The notes beneath the pieces were generated by a model. The model did no database searches and was not told the origin of the DNA. It saw only the letters and a list, made by a program, of their open reading frames with translations. 64,000 nucleotides of DNA from Pseudarthrobacter defluvii. Lineage in GTDB: Bacteria; Actinomycetota; Actinomycetes; Actinomycetales; Micrococcaceae. Below, piece after piece: positions 20,617 to 30,027 of this stretch (its first letter is position 1; every line of letters begins with the position of its first letter). A program made the position numbers and the translations under genes. The stretch lies in NCBI RefSeq assembly GCF_030323865.1, contig NZ_CP066362.1:3968001-4032000 (forward strand), in the 5' to 3' direction.

Positions 20617-22066
20617 CTGAATCCTTTGCGAGCGTGACCACCGGCAGGTAGGCCCTGCGGGTGGAGCCGTCTATCTGTTCGAAGTCCAGGCCCTGGTAGT
20701 CGCTGCGGTTAAAGTCGGCCCCGGCGTGAAGGGCCTCGGACAGGAGGGCGCGGATGGAGTTGATGTGCTGCTCTTCGGGCGGCAGCTGCTGCCAGGCGTC
20801 GGCGAGCGTCCCGGCCCCTGCCATGGCCGCCCGGACCACGGCAGGTTTGGCCTTGCCGGTCCTCGGCGAGCGCACCCGGTCCGAGTCGGTGAAGGCGATC
20901 GGATCGGCCAGGCGGGGCGGTGCCGCAAACTCATCCGGATCGAACAGCTTCACCATGGACAGGGACTCGAAGCCGGCGTTGTAGAGGACGGGTCCGGGGA
21001 CCAGGCCGGGGCGTTCCCGCTCATAGGGGAGGGAACGGATGGCCTGCTCAGCTTCGCGCAGGACCTGCCGCAGCCTTACCGACTGGCGGAAGTCGTCGCT
21101 CTGGACGTATGTATTGAGGCTCTCGCTGAGCTTGCCGTAGATGCGCTGGATCTGGCTGTGTTGCTGGCGGAGCTCGGCTACCAGGTTCTTCAGTGTTTCC
21201 CGGTCATCGGGAGAGAGGTCGTCGGCGAACTGGCGGCTCAGCACCTCGCCGATCGCAGACCGGAAGCGAAGCTGCTGCTGCGGGTCCTCGAGGAACGCGG
21301 TGAACGAACGGAAAGTACGGCCCTCCGGGCTTTGGCGGAGACGCTTATCCGCCTCCAGGACCTGTGCCATGGTGGCACCCTTGGTCAGCGACTCCTCGAT
21401 GATCTGGTTGCGGAGCCCGCCCACCAGCTCCTCAATCCGGTCACGCATCTTCTTGTAGTCGGCGGGGAGGCTGGCGGCCAGGTCCAGGATGTTTCCGGCG
21501 GCCTCCACGGCTTCGTCGTCGTCCAGCAGGCCGTCGAACTCGCCGGTGTTGATGTCCTGGATCAGCTGCTGGCGCTCTCCGATTTCCTCTTCCAGGGCCT
21601 CGAGCCGGGCGCTCTGGTCCGGGTTGGTTTCGTTGGCGAGCTTCTCCACGTCGCCCAGCAAGGTACCCAGGCGGGAACCGTTCAGGGTGGACCGTTCACT
21701 GGAGAGGCTGTCCAGGAAGGCGAGCACACGGGCGGCAGGCTCGGTGGCCTCATAGACAATCTGTGCGGACTGGTTGCGGCGGGTCAGGAACTGCCGCCGG
21801 GTCCATTCATCGCCAAAGGCCTTACCGTTGGCCCCTCCGCCCAGCCCGGGATCCTGGCGCCGGAGCTCCTCAAGGAAGGTGTCGACGTCGGCATGGAACT
21901 CCTCAAGCGGCACCTGCGGCCGGGTGCGGGTAAAGGAAGCCTGCAGCACCGCGATCACCCACGGCGCGGAACGCGTCAGGGCCCAGGCAGGTCCCTTGGT
22001 GAGGAGTTCGAGGTCCCGGAGCCGGGCGCTGATGGCGTCAGCGGATGACCTGGCGGAGCGGGGCAC
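20609..22066 (-). CDS. jetA: JetA/MksF-like kleisin subunit (DUF3375)
   Basis: A 485-residue DUF3375 protein, the MukF-like kleisin that links the ATPase heads in Wadjet and MksBEF complexes. The N-terminus has a winged-helix-like segment ([27 protein letters not shown]), the middle is helical and charged ([23 protein letters not shown]), and the C-terminus has [20 protein letters not shown]. Start is GTG at 22066 with AAGGAGAG in front. First gene of the operon; overlaps jetB by eight bases. Confidence 0.88.
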   Translation of the reverse strand: MPRSARSSADAISARLRDLELLTKGPAWALTRSAPWVIAVLQASFTRTRPQVPLEEFHADVDTFLEELRRQDPGLGGGANGKAFGDEWTRRQFLTRRNQSAQIVYEATEPAARVLAFLDSLSSERSTLNGSRLGTLLGDVEKLANETNPDQSARLEALEEEIGERQQLIQDINTGEFDGLLDDDEAVEAAGNILDLAASLPADYKKMRDRIEELVGGLRNQIIEESLTKGATMAQVLEADKRLRQSPEGRTFRSFTAFLEDPQQQLRFRSAIGEVLSRQFADDLSPDDRETLKNLVAELRQQHSQIQRIYGKLSESLNTYVQSDDFRQSVRLRQVLREAEQAIRSLPYERERPGLVPGPVLYNAGFESLSMVKLFDPDEFAAPPRLADPIAFTDSDRVRSPRTGKAKPAVVRAAMAGAGTLADAWQQLPPEEQHINSIRALLSEALHAGADFNRSDYQGLDFEQIDGSTRRAYLPVVTLAKDSDD

Positions 22067-22338
22067 ACACTCTCCTTGGGCTGTTGGCTATTGGACTGTT
22101 CCGGGGACGGGGCAGGGCGGTCTGAACGGGACGGACCGGAAAACTGCCAACTACAAGGTTAACGCAGCCCGCCGCGACCGCTTCGTGACCTACCTGCCGG
22201 TAGTGTTTCGATCCCGTATCAACAGTCACATCAGACCCATGCTGCTCTGGTTGGCCGCCCCGCGTCCCCCTAATCTGCTTCTACTGGTCTTCGCCACACA
22301 GCAGTCTTTCGCAAAGCAATGCCGCAGCAGGGGGATTC

Positions 22339-22641
22339 ATGCAGTTCGATCTAAGCTCAGTGGAAACAGCCACCTTGGTCTTCATCGGGACACTGGTTTT
22401 CGGTGCCATCCTGGCCGGATTCGTCCTCACCGCGGGGCTGGTTGCCCTGGCGCTGCTGGGCGCGGGCAAGCTCACCTGGATGGTGGTCGTCAATACGCTG
22501 ATGGCCGTGGTCCACGGGATCAACGCGGGCTGGGACAAGCTGGTCCGGCGCGCCTCCGCCGTGGACCTTCCGGCCGATTTCCAGGGCCAAACGTCCCCTA
22601 GCACCGGAACCTACCCGCGGGTAATCTTGAGGGACAGCTGA
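22339..22641 (+). CDS. Small membrane protein, function unknown
   Basis: A 100-residue protein with two predicted hydrophobic segments (about residues 11-33 and 36-62, ending WMVVVNTLMAVVHG) followed by a hydrophilic tail. ATG at 22339 follows a G-rich ribosome-binding region (AGCAGGGGG). Its first segment resembles in style the N-terminus of the protein at 26228, but I see no real homology. It is divergent from the jetA-like gene. No known family recognised. Confidence 0.6.
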   Translation: MQFDLSSVETATLVFIGTLVFGAILAGFVLTAGLVALALLGAGKLTWMVVVNTLMAVVHGINAGWDKLVRRASAVDLPADFQGQTSPSTGTYPRVILRDS

Positions 22642-22702
22642 AGGGTTCTCCAACCCCGGCGGATCCATGGCTACACCGGCCATCCGGCCAAGGAGATAAC
22701 CC

Positions 22703-24703
22703 ATGACCTCCGCCACTGACAGCCAGGCCAAGGACGCCCCGGCTGAGGAAACCCCAGTTCCAGCCGGCAAAATCGGCGCCGGGGCCACCGCTGAAGATGC
22801 CCGGGCCGTCGCCGAAGCCGCCCGCGAATCCGGCTGGGACCGCCCCAGCTTCGCCAAGGGCCTTTACCTTGGCAGCTTTGACCTGGATCTGGTCCACCCT
22901 TGGCCCGTCGCGGACCCTGCGTCCGTGGAACGGGGCGAGGAGTTCATGGCCCGCCTCACGGAGTTCGCCAAAACCATGTCGGGGCGGGTGATCGAGCGGG
23001 AAGCAAGGATCCCGGACGACTACATCAAGGGCCTGGCGGATCTGGGCGTCTTTGGCATGAAGATCCCGGAGGAATACGGCGGCCTTGGGCTCTCGCTGGT
23101 GTATTACGGCCGGGCCCTTGCCTTGCTGGGCAGCGTGCACCCCAGCCTGGGCGCCCTCATCTCCGCCCACCAGTCCATCGGTGTGCCGGAGCCGGTGAAG
23201 GTCTTTGGGACGCCGGAACAGAAGCGCGAGTACCTGCCGCGCTGTGCCGCCGGTGCCGTCACTGCATTCCTCCTCACCGAACCGGACGTGGGCAGCGATC
23301 CCGCGCGCCTGGGCAGCACCGCAACGCCAACGGACGACGGCGATGCGTACCTTTTGGACGGCGTGAAACTTTGGACCACCAACGGGGTGATCGCCGAACT
23401 GGTGGTGGTCATGGCGGTGGTCCCGGCGCACACCGATCCGGACGGCACCAGGCACAAGGGCGGCATCAGTGCGTTCGTGGTGGAAATGGACTCCCCGGGC
23501 ATCACGGTGGAAAACCGCAACGCGTTCATGGGCCTGCGCGGCATCGAGAACGGGGTGACGCGCTTCCATCAGGTGCGGGTGCCCGCCGCGAACCGCCTGG
23601 GCCGTGAGGGGCAGGGCCTGAAGATCGCGCTGACCACGCTTAATACTGGCCGCCTGGCCTTGCCCGCCCTCTGCGTGGCCTCCGGGCGGTGGAGCCTGAA
23701 GATAGCCCGGGAATGGTCCAACGCCCGCACGCAGTGGGGCCGTCCCGTGGGCCAGCACGAAGCCGTGGGCAAAAAGATTGCCTTTATCGCGGCCTCAGCC
23801 TTTGCCCTTGATGCCGTTTTCGAACTCTCCGCCGAGCTTGCCGACGCCGGGCAGAAGGACGTCCGGATCGAGGCGGCGCTCGCCAAACTTTGGGCCACGG
23901 AGATCAGCTGCACGATCGCGGACGAGCTGGTCCAGATCCGGGGCGGGCGGGGATTTGAGACCGCCGAGTCGCTGGCTGCGCGCGGTGAACGGGCGGTGCC
24001 GGCCGAGCAGCAGTTGCGGGACCTGCGCATCAACAGGATCTTCGAGGGGTCCTCCGAGATCATGCGGCTCCTGATCGCCCGGGAAGCGGTGGATGCGCAC
24101 CTGGCCGCCGCGGGCGATCTTGCGTCCCTGGACGCGAGCCTTGCCGACAAAGCGAAGGCCGCCGTCGGGGCATCCAGCTTCTATGCCAAATGGCTGCCCA
24201 AGCTGGTGGCCGGCGCCGGCATGGACCCCCGCTCCTACAGCGAATTCGGCAGGCTGGCCAAGCACCTCCGCTTCGTGGAACGCTCATCGCGGCGGCTGGC
24301 GCGGCAGACCTTTTACGGCATGGGCCGGTGGCAGGCCAAGCTGGAGCGGAAGCAGGCGTTCCTGGGCCGCGTGGTGGACATCGGCGCCGAACTCTTCGCC
24401 ATGACCGCCTGCTGTTCCCGCGCCGAGATGCTGCTCAAGACGTCCCCCGACAAGGCCGCCAGCGCCTATGAGCTGGCCGACGCCTACTGCGAACAGGCCA
24501 AGGTGCGCGTGGACGAGTACTTCGACCAGCTGTGGCGGAACACGGACGACGCCGACCGGGAACTGACACGCAAGGTCCTGGCCGGTGACTACACCTGGCT
24601 AGAGGCGGGGGTCCTGGACCAGTCCGAAGGCACCGGCCCCTGGATCGCCGATGCCTCGCCGGGCCCGTCCCAAAAGGAGGACCTGCACCGAAAATACCGG
24701 TAA
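22703..24703 (+). CDS. Long-type acyl-CoA dehydrogenase
   Basis: A 666-residue acyl-CoA dehydrogenase with the usual N-, middle- and C-terminal domains (FLLTEPDVGSDPARL, QIRGGRGFETAESL) plus a C-terminal extension of about 190 residues as in VLCAD/ACAD9-type enzymes. The catalytic glutamate is E448 in RIFEGSSEIMR. It would catalyse the FAD-dependent first step of beta-oxidation, probably on long-chain substrates. An excellent AAGGAGAT site precedes the ATG. No electron-transfer flavoprotein or other fad gene is adjacent. Confidence 0.93.
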   Translation: MTSATDSQAKDAPAEETPVPAGKIGAGATAEDARAVAEAARESGWDRPSFAKGLYLGSFDLDLVHPWPVADPASVERGEEFMARLTEFAKTMSGRVIEREARIPDDYIKGLADLGVFGMKIPEEYGGLGLSLVYYGRALALLGSVHPSLGALISAHQSIGVPEPVKVFGTPEQKREYLPRCAAGAVTAFLLTEPDVGSDPARLGSTATPTDDGDAYLLDGVKLWTTNGVIAELVVVMAVVPAHTDPDGTRHKGGISAFVVEMDSPGITVENRNAFMGLRGIENGVTRFHQVRVPAANRLGREGQGLKIALTTLNTGRLALPALCVASGRWSLKIAREWSNARTQWGRPVGQHEAVGKKIAFIAASAFALDAVFELSAELADAGQKDVRIEAALAKLWATEISCTIADELVQIRGGRGFETAESLAARGERAVPAEQQLRDLRINRIFEGSSEIMRLLIAREAVDAHLAAAGDLASLDASLADKAKAAVGASSFYAKWLPKLVAGAGMDPRSYSEFGRLAKHLRFVERSSRRLARQTFYGMGRWQAKLERKQAFLGRVVDIGAELFAMTACCSRAEMLLKTSPDKAASAYELADAYCEQAKVRVDEYFDQLWRNTDDADRELTRKVLAGDYTWLEAGVLDQSEGTGPWIADASPGPSQKEDLHRKYR

Positions 24704-24720
24704 AACCGCAGGTCACAAAG

Positions 24721-24738
24721 TAGTAAGCACGCTTGCTA
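24721..24738 (+). promoter_or_regulatory. Dyad motif shared with 50811-50828
   Basis: The sequence TAGTAAGCACGCTTGCTA contains an imperfect dyad (AGTAAGC-AC-GCTTGCT) 30 bases before the membrane protein gene at 24768. A very similar element lies 24 bases before the small gene at 50852. The position fits a promoter-proximal operator. The regulator is unknown. Confidence 0.4.
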
Positions 24739-24767
24739 TCGGGTGGAGCGGGTGGTTGAGTTGAGCT

Positions 24768-25664
24768 ATGAGCAGCTCAACGGACCCAGAGAACCTGCCT
24801 CCCCGCCGCGCCCGGGAGGACGAAACCACCCGTCGCGGAACCTTCCGCGACGGAGCCGCGGACGACGCCGCCACGCGCTCGTTTGACCAGGCGCCGGCCC
24901 GGGATGGAGTAGCTGCGCGGGAAGAAGTACCAACCCGCGCCGTGGACCGTGGCCGCGTGATTGGCAGGGATCGGGACGCCGTCGTGGACCGGGACCGCTC
25001 GGACGTCAGGGCGGAGCGGGAATACCAGCCCGCGCCAACTGCTGCCACCCCGGTAGTGAACCCGGCGCTGGCTGACCGGGAAACCGCCGTCGCGCGCCAG
25101 AAGGAGCGGTTTGGCGGCATCAAGGTGGGTTCGGCGTTCTTTGGCTGGCTGACAGCCACCGGCATGGCCGTGCTGCTGACGGCGCTGGTGGCCGCCGCCG
25201 GGACCGCCGTGGGGCTCGCCAACAACACCGACGTCAACCAGGCCGTTAACCAGGCCGCGCAGAACAGCGGCACCGTTGGACTGGTGGGCATCATTGTCCT
25301 GCTGGTGATCCTGTTCCTTTCCTACTACAGCGGCGGCTACGTGGCCGGCCGGATGGCACGCTTCAACGGCGCCAAGCAGGGGCTCATGGTGTGGGTGTGG
25401 GCGTTGATCGCGGCCGTCGTGGTGGCAATCCTGGGGCTGGTGGCTGGACAGCAGTTCAACGTCCTGGCCAACCTGAACAGCTTCCCCCGCATCCCCATCA
25501 ATGAAGGCCAGCTCACCACCACCAGCATCATCGCCGCGGTGGTAGTGGCAGTGGTGGCCCTCATCGGGGCCATGCTCGGCGGCCTGGCCGGCATGCGCTT
25601 CCACCGGAAGGTTGACCGCGCAGGCTTCACCCCGGACAGCGAGTTCTACGACGACGAGGAGTAG
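24768..25664 (+). CDS. Membrane protein with Arg/Asp-rich N-terminal region
   Basis: A 298-residue protein. Residues 1-115 are hydrophilic with many Arg-Asp dipeptides (DRGRVIGRDRDAVVDRDRSD), probably disordered and cytoplasmic. After VGSAFFGWLTATGMAVLL come four membrane segments, including a Gly-rich YYSGGYVAGRMARFNGAKQG like YrzE-family membrane proteins. The start lies shortly downstream of a dyad element also found at 50811. Function unknown; stress-related envelope role is only a guess. Confidence 0.72.
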   Translation: MSSSTDPENLPPRRAREDETTRRGTFRDGAADDAATRSFDQAPARDGVAAREEVPTRAVDRGRVIGRDRDAVVDRDRSDVRAEREYQPAPTAATPVVNPALADRETAVARQKERFGGIKVGSAFFGWLTATGMAVLLTALVAAAGTAVGLANNTDVNQAVNQAAQNSGTVGLVGIIVLLVILFLSYYSGGYVAGRMARFNGAKQGLMVWVWALIAAVVVAILGLVAGQQFNVLANLNSFPRIPINEGQLTTTSIIAAVVVAVVALIGAMLGGLAGMRFHRKVDRAGFTPDSEFYDDEE

Positions 25665-26063
25665 TCAGGCGCGGATGTCGCCGTCCACGTAGAACCACCG
25701 GCCGTCCTCGCGGACGAACCTGCTGTTCTCGTGCAGGACGCCCCGTTCGTTGCCGTGCCGGTAGTAGGCCTTGAACTCCACGGTCCCCTCGGTATCGAAC
25801 GGGCCGCCGTTGCTGGTGCCCACGATGTCCAGGCGGCGCCATTCCATGGCCGGATCCAGGTCCAGGCTGGCGGGTGCGGTGGAGCGATGGTGTGTGCGCA
25901 GCAGGTACTCCTCATCCAGCAGGGCAAATGCGCTGTACCGGGAACGCATCAGCTGCTCCGCCGTCGCCGCCTGGGCCTGGCCCGAATGGAACCGGCCGCA
26001 GCACTTGGAGTACGGCTCCCCGGACAGGCACATGCAGTTTGCAGAGTCAATTGGCGCGGTCAC
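25665..26063 (-). CDS. YchJ-family (SEC-C-like) protein
   Basis: A 132-residue protein starting with the metal-binding motif CMCLSGEPYSKCCGRFH, typical of YchJ/UPF0225 proteins. It continues with MRSRYSAFALLDEEYLLRTHH, and WRRLDIV and FVREDGRWFYVDGD in an NTF2-like C-terminal fold. The start is GTG at 26063. Its stop codon adjoins the stop of the convergent gene at 25664, with no bases between. Cellular role not established. Confidence 0.9.
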   Translation of the reverse strand: MTAPIDSANCMCLSGEPYSKCCGRFHSGQAQAATAEQLMRSRYSAFALLDEEYLLRTHHRSTAPASLDLDPAMEWRRLDIVGTSNGGPFDTEGTVEFKAYYRHGNERGVLHENSRFVREDGRWFYVDGDIRA

Positions 26064-26227
26064 CCGGTGATGCTGTCACATCCGGTAACAGGTTCGCTAC
26101 AACCCCGGGCATCCCGTGGTCCGCGGCGGCAAGTCCGGCCAAAAATCCGTATGGTGGAGAAGGAGCTTCCGCCCGGCACTTGACGCCGGGATGTAAGCCC
26201 AGGATGCAGGCAGAGAGGAGAGATGGC

Positions 26228-26878
26228 GTGGAGCACCCGGACACTCTCGTCCTCAACCTGACCTTCCTGGGCACCGTGGGCGTGGCCCTCATGATGTTCG
26301 GCGTCCTCTTCCTGCTGGGCGTCATCACGTTGGTCCTCGCGGGCCTGGGCCGCCTGGCCGCCATCGTGCTGATGGTTCTGTTCGGCCGCGTCCCCGGCCG
26401 GACCGGCTCCGACCGTTTCGCCAACAGGGCAACCAGCCAGGCGGAGCCACGCAAGCCGCTCCGGGAACGGGCCGCCGCGCTGAAGCCGGACCGGCTGAAG
26501 GAGTCGCTCCGCACCGCCGTCGTACGCCATCCAAAGCTTGCTGCCGCACGTCCGGAGCCAACGGTCCTCGCTGAAGACTGGGCCTCCGCTGTTGCCCAGG
26601 CGGATAAACGCGCCGAGGCCAGGGCGCGGGCGGAACGGCCCGAAATCAAGCTCTCGGTTCGGGATCTTCCGGATCCGGCCGTGCCTGCCGACAAGGTCTC
26701 GGAAGTGGCCCCGCTGGTGGAGTCCGCCCTGCACAACCACCGGCCGCCGCATGAGATGCCGCGGTCCTTCAAGAAGCCCCAGCCGCTGCACCCCGTGCCG
26801 CCGCTCGATACCGGGTCCCTCGTTTCGCTGGCTGGCCCGCAGCAGGTACTCAAGGAGCAGGCCAAGGAGAACGGCTAA
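26228..26878 (+). CDS. Membrane-anchored protein of unknown function
   Basis: A 216-residue protein. GTG at 26228 is chosen because GAGAGGAG lies at the right distance. Two closely spaced hydrophobic segments (residues 8-55) form a membrane anchor, followed by a basic, Ala/Arg-rich cytoplasmic tail with LRERAAALKPDRLKESL and a Pro-rich end. No family recognised. The aldo/keto reductase gene follows 39 bases downstream and could be co-transcribed. Confidence 0.6.
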   Translation: MEHPDTLVLNLTFLGTVGVALMMFGVLFLLGVITLVLAGLGRLAAIVLMVLFGRVPGRTGSDRFANRATSQAEPRKPLRERAAALKPDRLKESLRTAVVRHPKLAAARPEPTVLAEDWASAVAQADKRAEARARAERPEIKLSVRDLPDPAVPADKVSEVAPLVESALHNHRPPHEMPRSFKKPQPLHPVPPLDTGSLVSLAGPQQVLKEQAKENG

Positions 26879-26917
26879 GCCCTTACCCTGAGCAACCATC
26901 TGGGTTAGCGTGAACAC

Positions 26918-27922
26918 ATGGAATTCAGATACCTCGGAAACAGCGGCTTCAAAGTCTCGGAAATCACGTTCGGCAACTGGCTGACCCATGGCTCCCAGGT
27001 GGAGAACGACGTCGCCACCCAGTGCGTGCGCGCGGCCCTCGACGCCGGCATCAGCACCTTCGACACAGCAGACGTCTACGCCAACACGGCCGCGGAGACC
27101 GTCCTGGGCCAGGCCCTGAAGGATGAGCGCCGTGAGTCCCTGGAAATCTTCACCAAGGTCTTCGGCCCCACCGGCCCCAAGGGCAAGAATGATCTTGGCC
27201 TGTCCCGCAAGCACATCATGGAATCCATCAACGGTTCGCTGCGCCGGCTGCAGACGGACTATGTGGACCTGTACCAGGCCCACCGCTACGACTTCGAAAC
27301 GCCGCTGGAAGAGACCATGCAGGCGTTCGCTGACATCGTCCGGCAGGGCAAGGCGCTGTACATCGGTGTGAGCGAGTGGACCGCGGAGCAGCTCCGCGAA
27401 GGCCACAAGCTGTCCAAGGAACTGGGTTTCCAGCTGATCTCGAACCAGCCGCAGTACTCCATGCTGTGGCGCGTGATCGAAGCCGAGGTGGTCCCCGCGT
27501 CGGAAGAGCTGGGCGTGTCCCAGATCGTCTGGTCCCCCATGGCCCAGGGCGTCCTCAGCGGCAAGTACCAGCCCGGCCAGCCCGCTCCCGAGGGCAGCCG
27601 CGCCACGGACGAAAAGGGTGGCGCCAAGATGATCCAGCGGTGGATGCGCGACGACGTCCTGGCCGGCGTGCAGGAACTGAAGCCGATTGCCCAGGAGGCA
27701 GGGCTGTCCATGCCACAGCTGGCTGTCGCCTGGGTGCTGCAGAACCCCAACGTGGCGTCCGCCATTGTGGGCGCGTCCCGGCCCGAGCAGATCGCCGACA
27801 GCGTGGGTGCCGCCGGCGTGAAGCTGGAGGCTGAGGTCCTCAAGCGGATTGACGACACCATCGGCGGACTCGCGGAACGGGATCCGGCACAGACCAAGTC
27901 GCCGGCCACGCGGGAAGCGTAA
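26918..27922 (+). CDS. Aldo/keto reductase
   Basis: A 334-residue NAD(P)H-dependent aldo/keto reductase of the YghZ/Kv-beta-like branch. The catalytic tetrad is visible: Asp in FDTADVY with Tyr54, Lys80 in FTKVFGP, and His122 in YQAHRYD. Cofactor-binding sequences near the C-terminus include AIVGASRPEQIADS. The substrate is probably a small aldehyde, not assignable from sequence. Its TAA is followed directly by the GTG start of an NmrA-like reductase gene, so the two are one operon. Confidence 0.94.
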   Translation: MEFRYLGNSGFKVSEITFGNWLTHGSQVENDVATQCVRAALDAGISTFDTADVYANTAAETVLGQALKDERRESLEIFTKVFGPTGPKGKNDLGLSRKHIMESINGSLRRLQTDYVDLYQAHRYDFETPLEETMQAFADIVRQGKALYIGVSEWTAEQLREGHKLSKELGFQLISNQPQYSMLWRVIEAEVVPASEELGVSQIVWSPMAQGVLSGKYQPGQPAPEGSRATDEKGGAKMIQRWMRDDVLAGVQELKPIAQEAGLSMPQLAVAWVLQNPNVASAIVGASRPEQIADSVGAAGVKLEAEVLKRIDDTIGGLAERDPAQTKSPATREA

Positions 27923-28783
27923 GTGGCCACCCCGTCGGAACTGCCGGAGCTTGCGGTAGCCGGCTCCACCGGAGGCCTGGGCGGAATGGTGGCGCGGCAG
28001 CTTGCCGCGTCCGGTTTCGCCCAGCGCCTGCTGGTGCGCGACGCCGCGCGGGCGCCGCAGCTGGACGGCGCGCATGCAGTGGTGTGTTCCTACGGGGACG
28101 GCGCGGCCTCCCGGCAGGCCCTTGAGGGAGCGAAAGTCCTGTTCATGGTGTCCGCCGCGGAGGCCGAGGACAGACTGCAGCAGCATTACGCGTTCGTGGA
28201 TGCCGCTGCGGAGGCCGGAGTGGAGCACGTGGTGTACACGTCCTTCTACGGCGCGGCACCGGATGCCACCTTCACCCTGGCCCGGGACCACTACGCCACG
28301 GAGGAGCGGATCAAGGCGTCCGGGATGGAGTACACGCTCCTGCGCGACAACTTCTACCTGGACTTCCTGCCGTTGATGACCGGGGACGACGGCGTGATCC
28401 GGGGCCCTGCCGGTGACGGCGTCTTTTCGGGAGTGGCGCGGGAGGACATTGCCCGCTGCGCCCATGCAGTGCTGCGCGATCCGGCCATCCATAAGGGCAT
28501 GACCTACAACCTCACCGGGCCGGAAGAGCTGACCATGGCGCAGGCCGCCGAGGTGCTGAGTACCGGGACCGGGCGGGAGGTGCGCTACCAGCCGGAGACG
28601 GTGGAGGAAGCCTACGCGTCCCGGGCCTCCTACGGTGCCCCGCAGTGGCAGCTCGATGCCTGGGTCAGCACCTACACGGCGATGGCTGCCGGCGAGATGG
28701 CAGGGCTTTCGCCGGACGTCCACGGGCTGACCGGTCAGGATCCCATCAGCCTGGCAGAGTTTTTGACCCGGCCGGTGCTGTAG
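27923..28783 (+). CDS. NmrA-like NAD(P)-binding protein
   Basis: A 286-residue atypical short-chain dehydrogenase of the NmrA/QorB type. The N-terminal Rossmann motif is AGSTGGLGGMVARQL. It continues with LFMVSAAEAEDRLQQH, VVYTSFYGAAP and YTLLRDNFYLDFLP, as in SDR proteins that bind NAD(P) to sense redox or reduce quinones. GTG immediately follows the stop of the aldo/keto reductase gene (TAAGTG), implying coupled translation. Substrate not known. Confidence 0.9.
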   Translation: MATPSELPELAVAGSTGGLGGMVARQLAASGFAQRLLVRDAARAPQLDGAHAVVCSYGDGAASRQALEGAKVLFMVSAAEAEDRLQQHYAFVDAAAEAGVEHVVYTSFYGAAPDATFTLARDHYATEERIKASGMEYTLLRDNFYLDFLPLMTGDDGVIRGPAGDGVFSGVAREDIARCAHAVLRDPAIHKGMTYNLTGPEELTMAQAAEVLSTGTGREVRYQPETVEEAYASRASYGAPQWQLDAWVSTYTAMAAGEMAGLSPDVHGLTGQDPISLAEFLTRPVL

Positions 28784-28877
28784 GAGATGGTTTTCACCCG
28801 TTGACGGGCGGGTGGGCCCGGCGTAGACCTGTTGGTGCCGGGGGCGTCGTTAGTCCGCCAAGCAGAATCGCACCGCC

Positions 28878-29993
28878 ATGAATTACAGCAACCAGCAGTC
28901 AACCCGGCAGGAGCCTGCGCCGGTCCCGTCACCGGCCACGCAGCCTGCCTCCGGTCCGCTCACCCGGGAGGAGCTGCAGCTCGCCGCCCGGAACCACTCC
29001 ATGCCGCTGGAAGCGCTTCGCCGCGACGTCACCCCGCCCGGGCTCCACTACGTGCTGACGCACTTCGACATTCCGGACCTCGACGGTTCGTCCTGGCATC
29101 TGCGGATCGGCGGGGCTGTGGAACGTGCGCTGGAACTGGGCATGGCGGCGCTCCGCAGGGACCCTGCCATCACCGTGCCCGTCACCCTCGAGTGCGCCGG
29201 GAACGGCCGTTCGCTCCTTGAGCCGCGGCCCCTCAGCCAGCCGTGGGTCCTGGAGGCGGTGGGCACGGCACACTGGACCGGGGTTCCACTGGCCTACCTC
29301 CTTGGCAAGGCGGGCGTGCTTCCGGACGCGGTGGAGGTGGTCTTCACCGGGGCCGACGCCGGGGTACAGGGCGGCGTTCCCCAGCGCTACGCGCGCAGCC
29401 TGCCGATCCGCGAGGCGCTGCGTCCCGACGTCGTCCTTGCCTACCAAATGAACGGCACCGACTTGCCGCCGCAGCATGGCTACCCGCTACGGCTGGTGGT
29501 CCCGGGCTGGTACGGGATGGCCAGCGTCAAGTGGCTGGAGTCCATCGAGGTGGTCAAGACACCGTTCGCTGGCTTCCAGCAGGAGGTCGCCTACCGCTAC
29601 CAGGACTCCGCGGACGAGGCCGGCACGCCGGTTTCGCGGATCAGGGTACGTTCGTTGATGGTCCCGCCGGGCGTCCCGGACTTCTTCTCCCGGCGTCGGT
29701 TCCTGCGCCCCGGCCCGGTCATGCTGGAAGGCAGGGCATGGTCCGGCGAAGGTGCCGTGACCGCCGTCGACGTGGGGATCGACGGCACCTGGTTGCCCGC
29801 CCACCTGGACAAGCCGGCGGGCGGCTACGCGTGGCGGCGGTGGACCCTGCCCTGGGTGGCGAACCCCGGCGAGCACGTCCTTTCCTGCCGCGCCACGGAC
29901 ATCACGGGTGCCACCCAGCCCCTGGAGCAGGCCTGGAATTTCCAGGGGCTGGGCAACAACGTGGTGCAGAGGGTGCCCGTGACGGTGGAGTGA
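28878..29993 (+). CDS. Sulfite-oxidase-family molybdopterin oxidoreductase
   Basis: A 371-residue protein with the oxidoreductase molybdopterin-binding domain (about 40-245) and a C-terminal Mo-co dimerisation domain (about 255-370). Cys106 in TLECAGNGR is the expected molybdenum ligand. HGYPLRLVVPGWYGMASVKW is a hallmark of the family. There is no haem domain and no evident Tat signal in the short Ser/Pro/Gln-rich N-terminus, so it may be cytoplasmic. It might oxidise sulfite or reduce sulfoxides; the substrate is unclear. Confidence 0.93.
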   Translation: MNYSNQQSTRQEPAPVPSPATQPASGPLTREELQLAARNHSMPLEALRRDVTPPGLHYVLTHFDIPDLDGSSWHLRIGGAVERALELGMAALRRDPAITVPVTLECAGNGRSLLEPRPLSQPWVLEAVGTAHWTGVPLAYLLGKAGVLPDAVEVVFTGADAGVQGGVPQRYARSLPIREALRPDVVLAYQMNGTDLPPQHGYPLRLVVPGWYGMASVKWLESIEVVKTPFAGFQQEVAYRYQDSADEAGTPVSRIRVRSLMVPPGVPDFFSRRRFLRPGPVMLEGRAWSGEGAVTAVDVGIDGTWLPAHLDKPAGGYAWRRWTLPWVANPGEHVLSCRATDITGATQPLEQAWNFQGLGNNVVQRVPVTVE

Positions 29994-30027
29994 TGTTGCG
30001 GGCCCGGGGCTATACTCGGTGCCAATC

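Noticed and set aside
26060..28723. A minus-strand open frame of about 890 codons opposite the aldo/keto reductase and its neighbours
   Set aside because: It crosses three well-supported plus-strand genes and their intergenic regions, with no homology visible.
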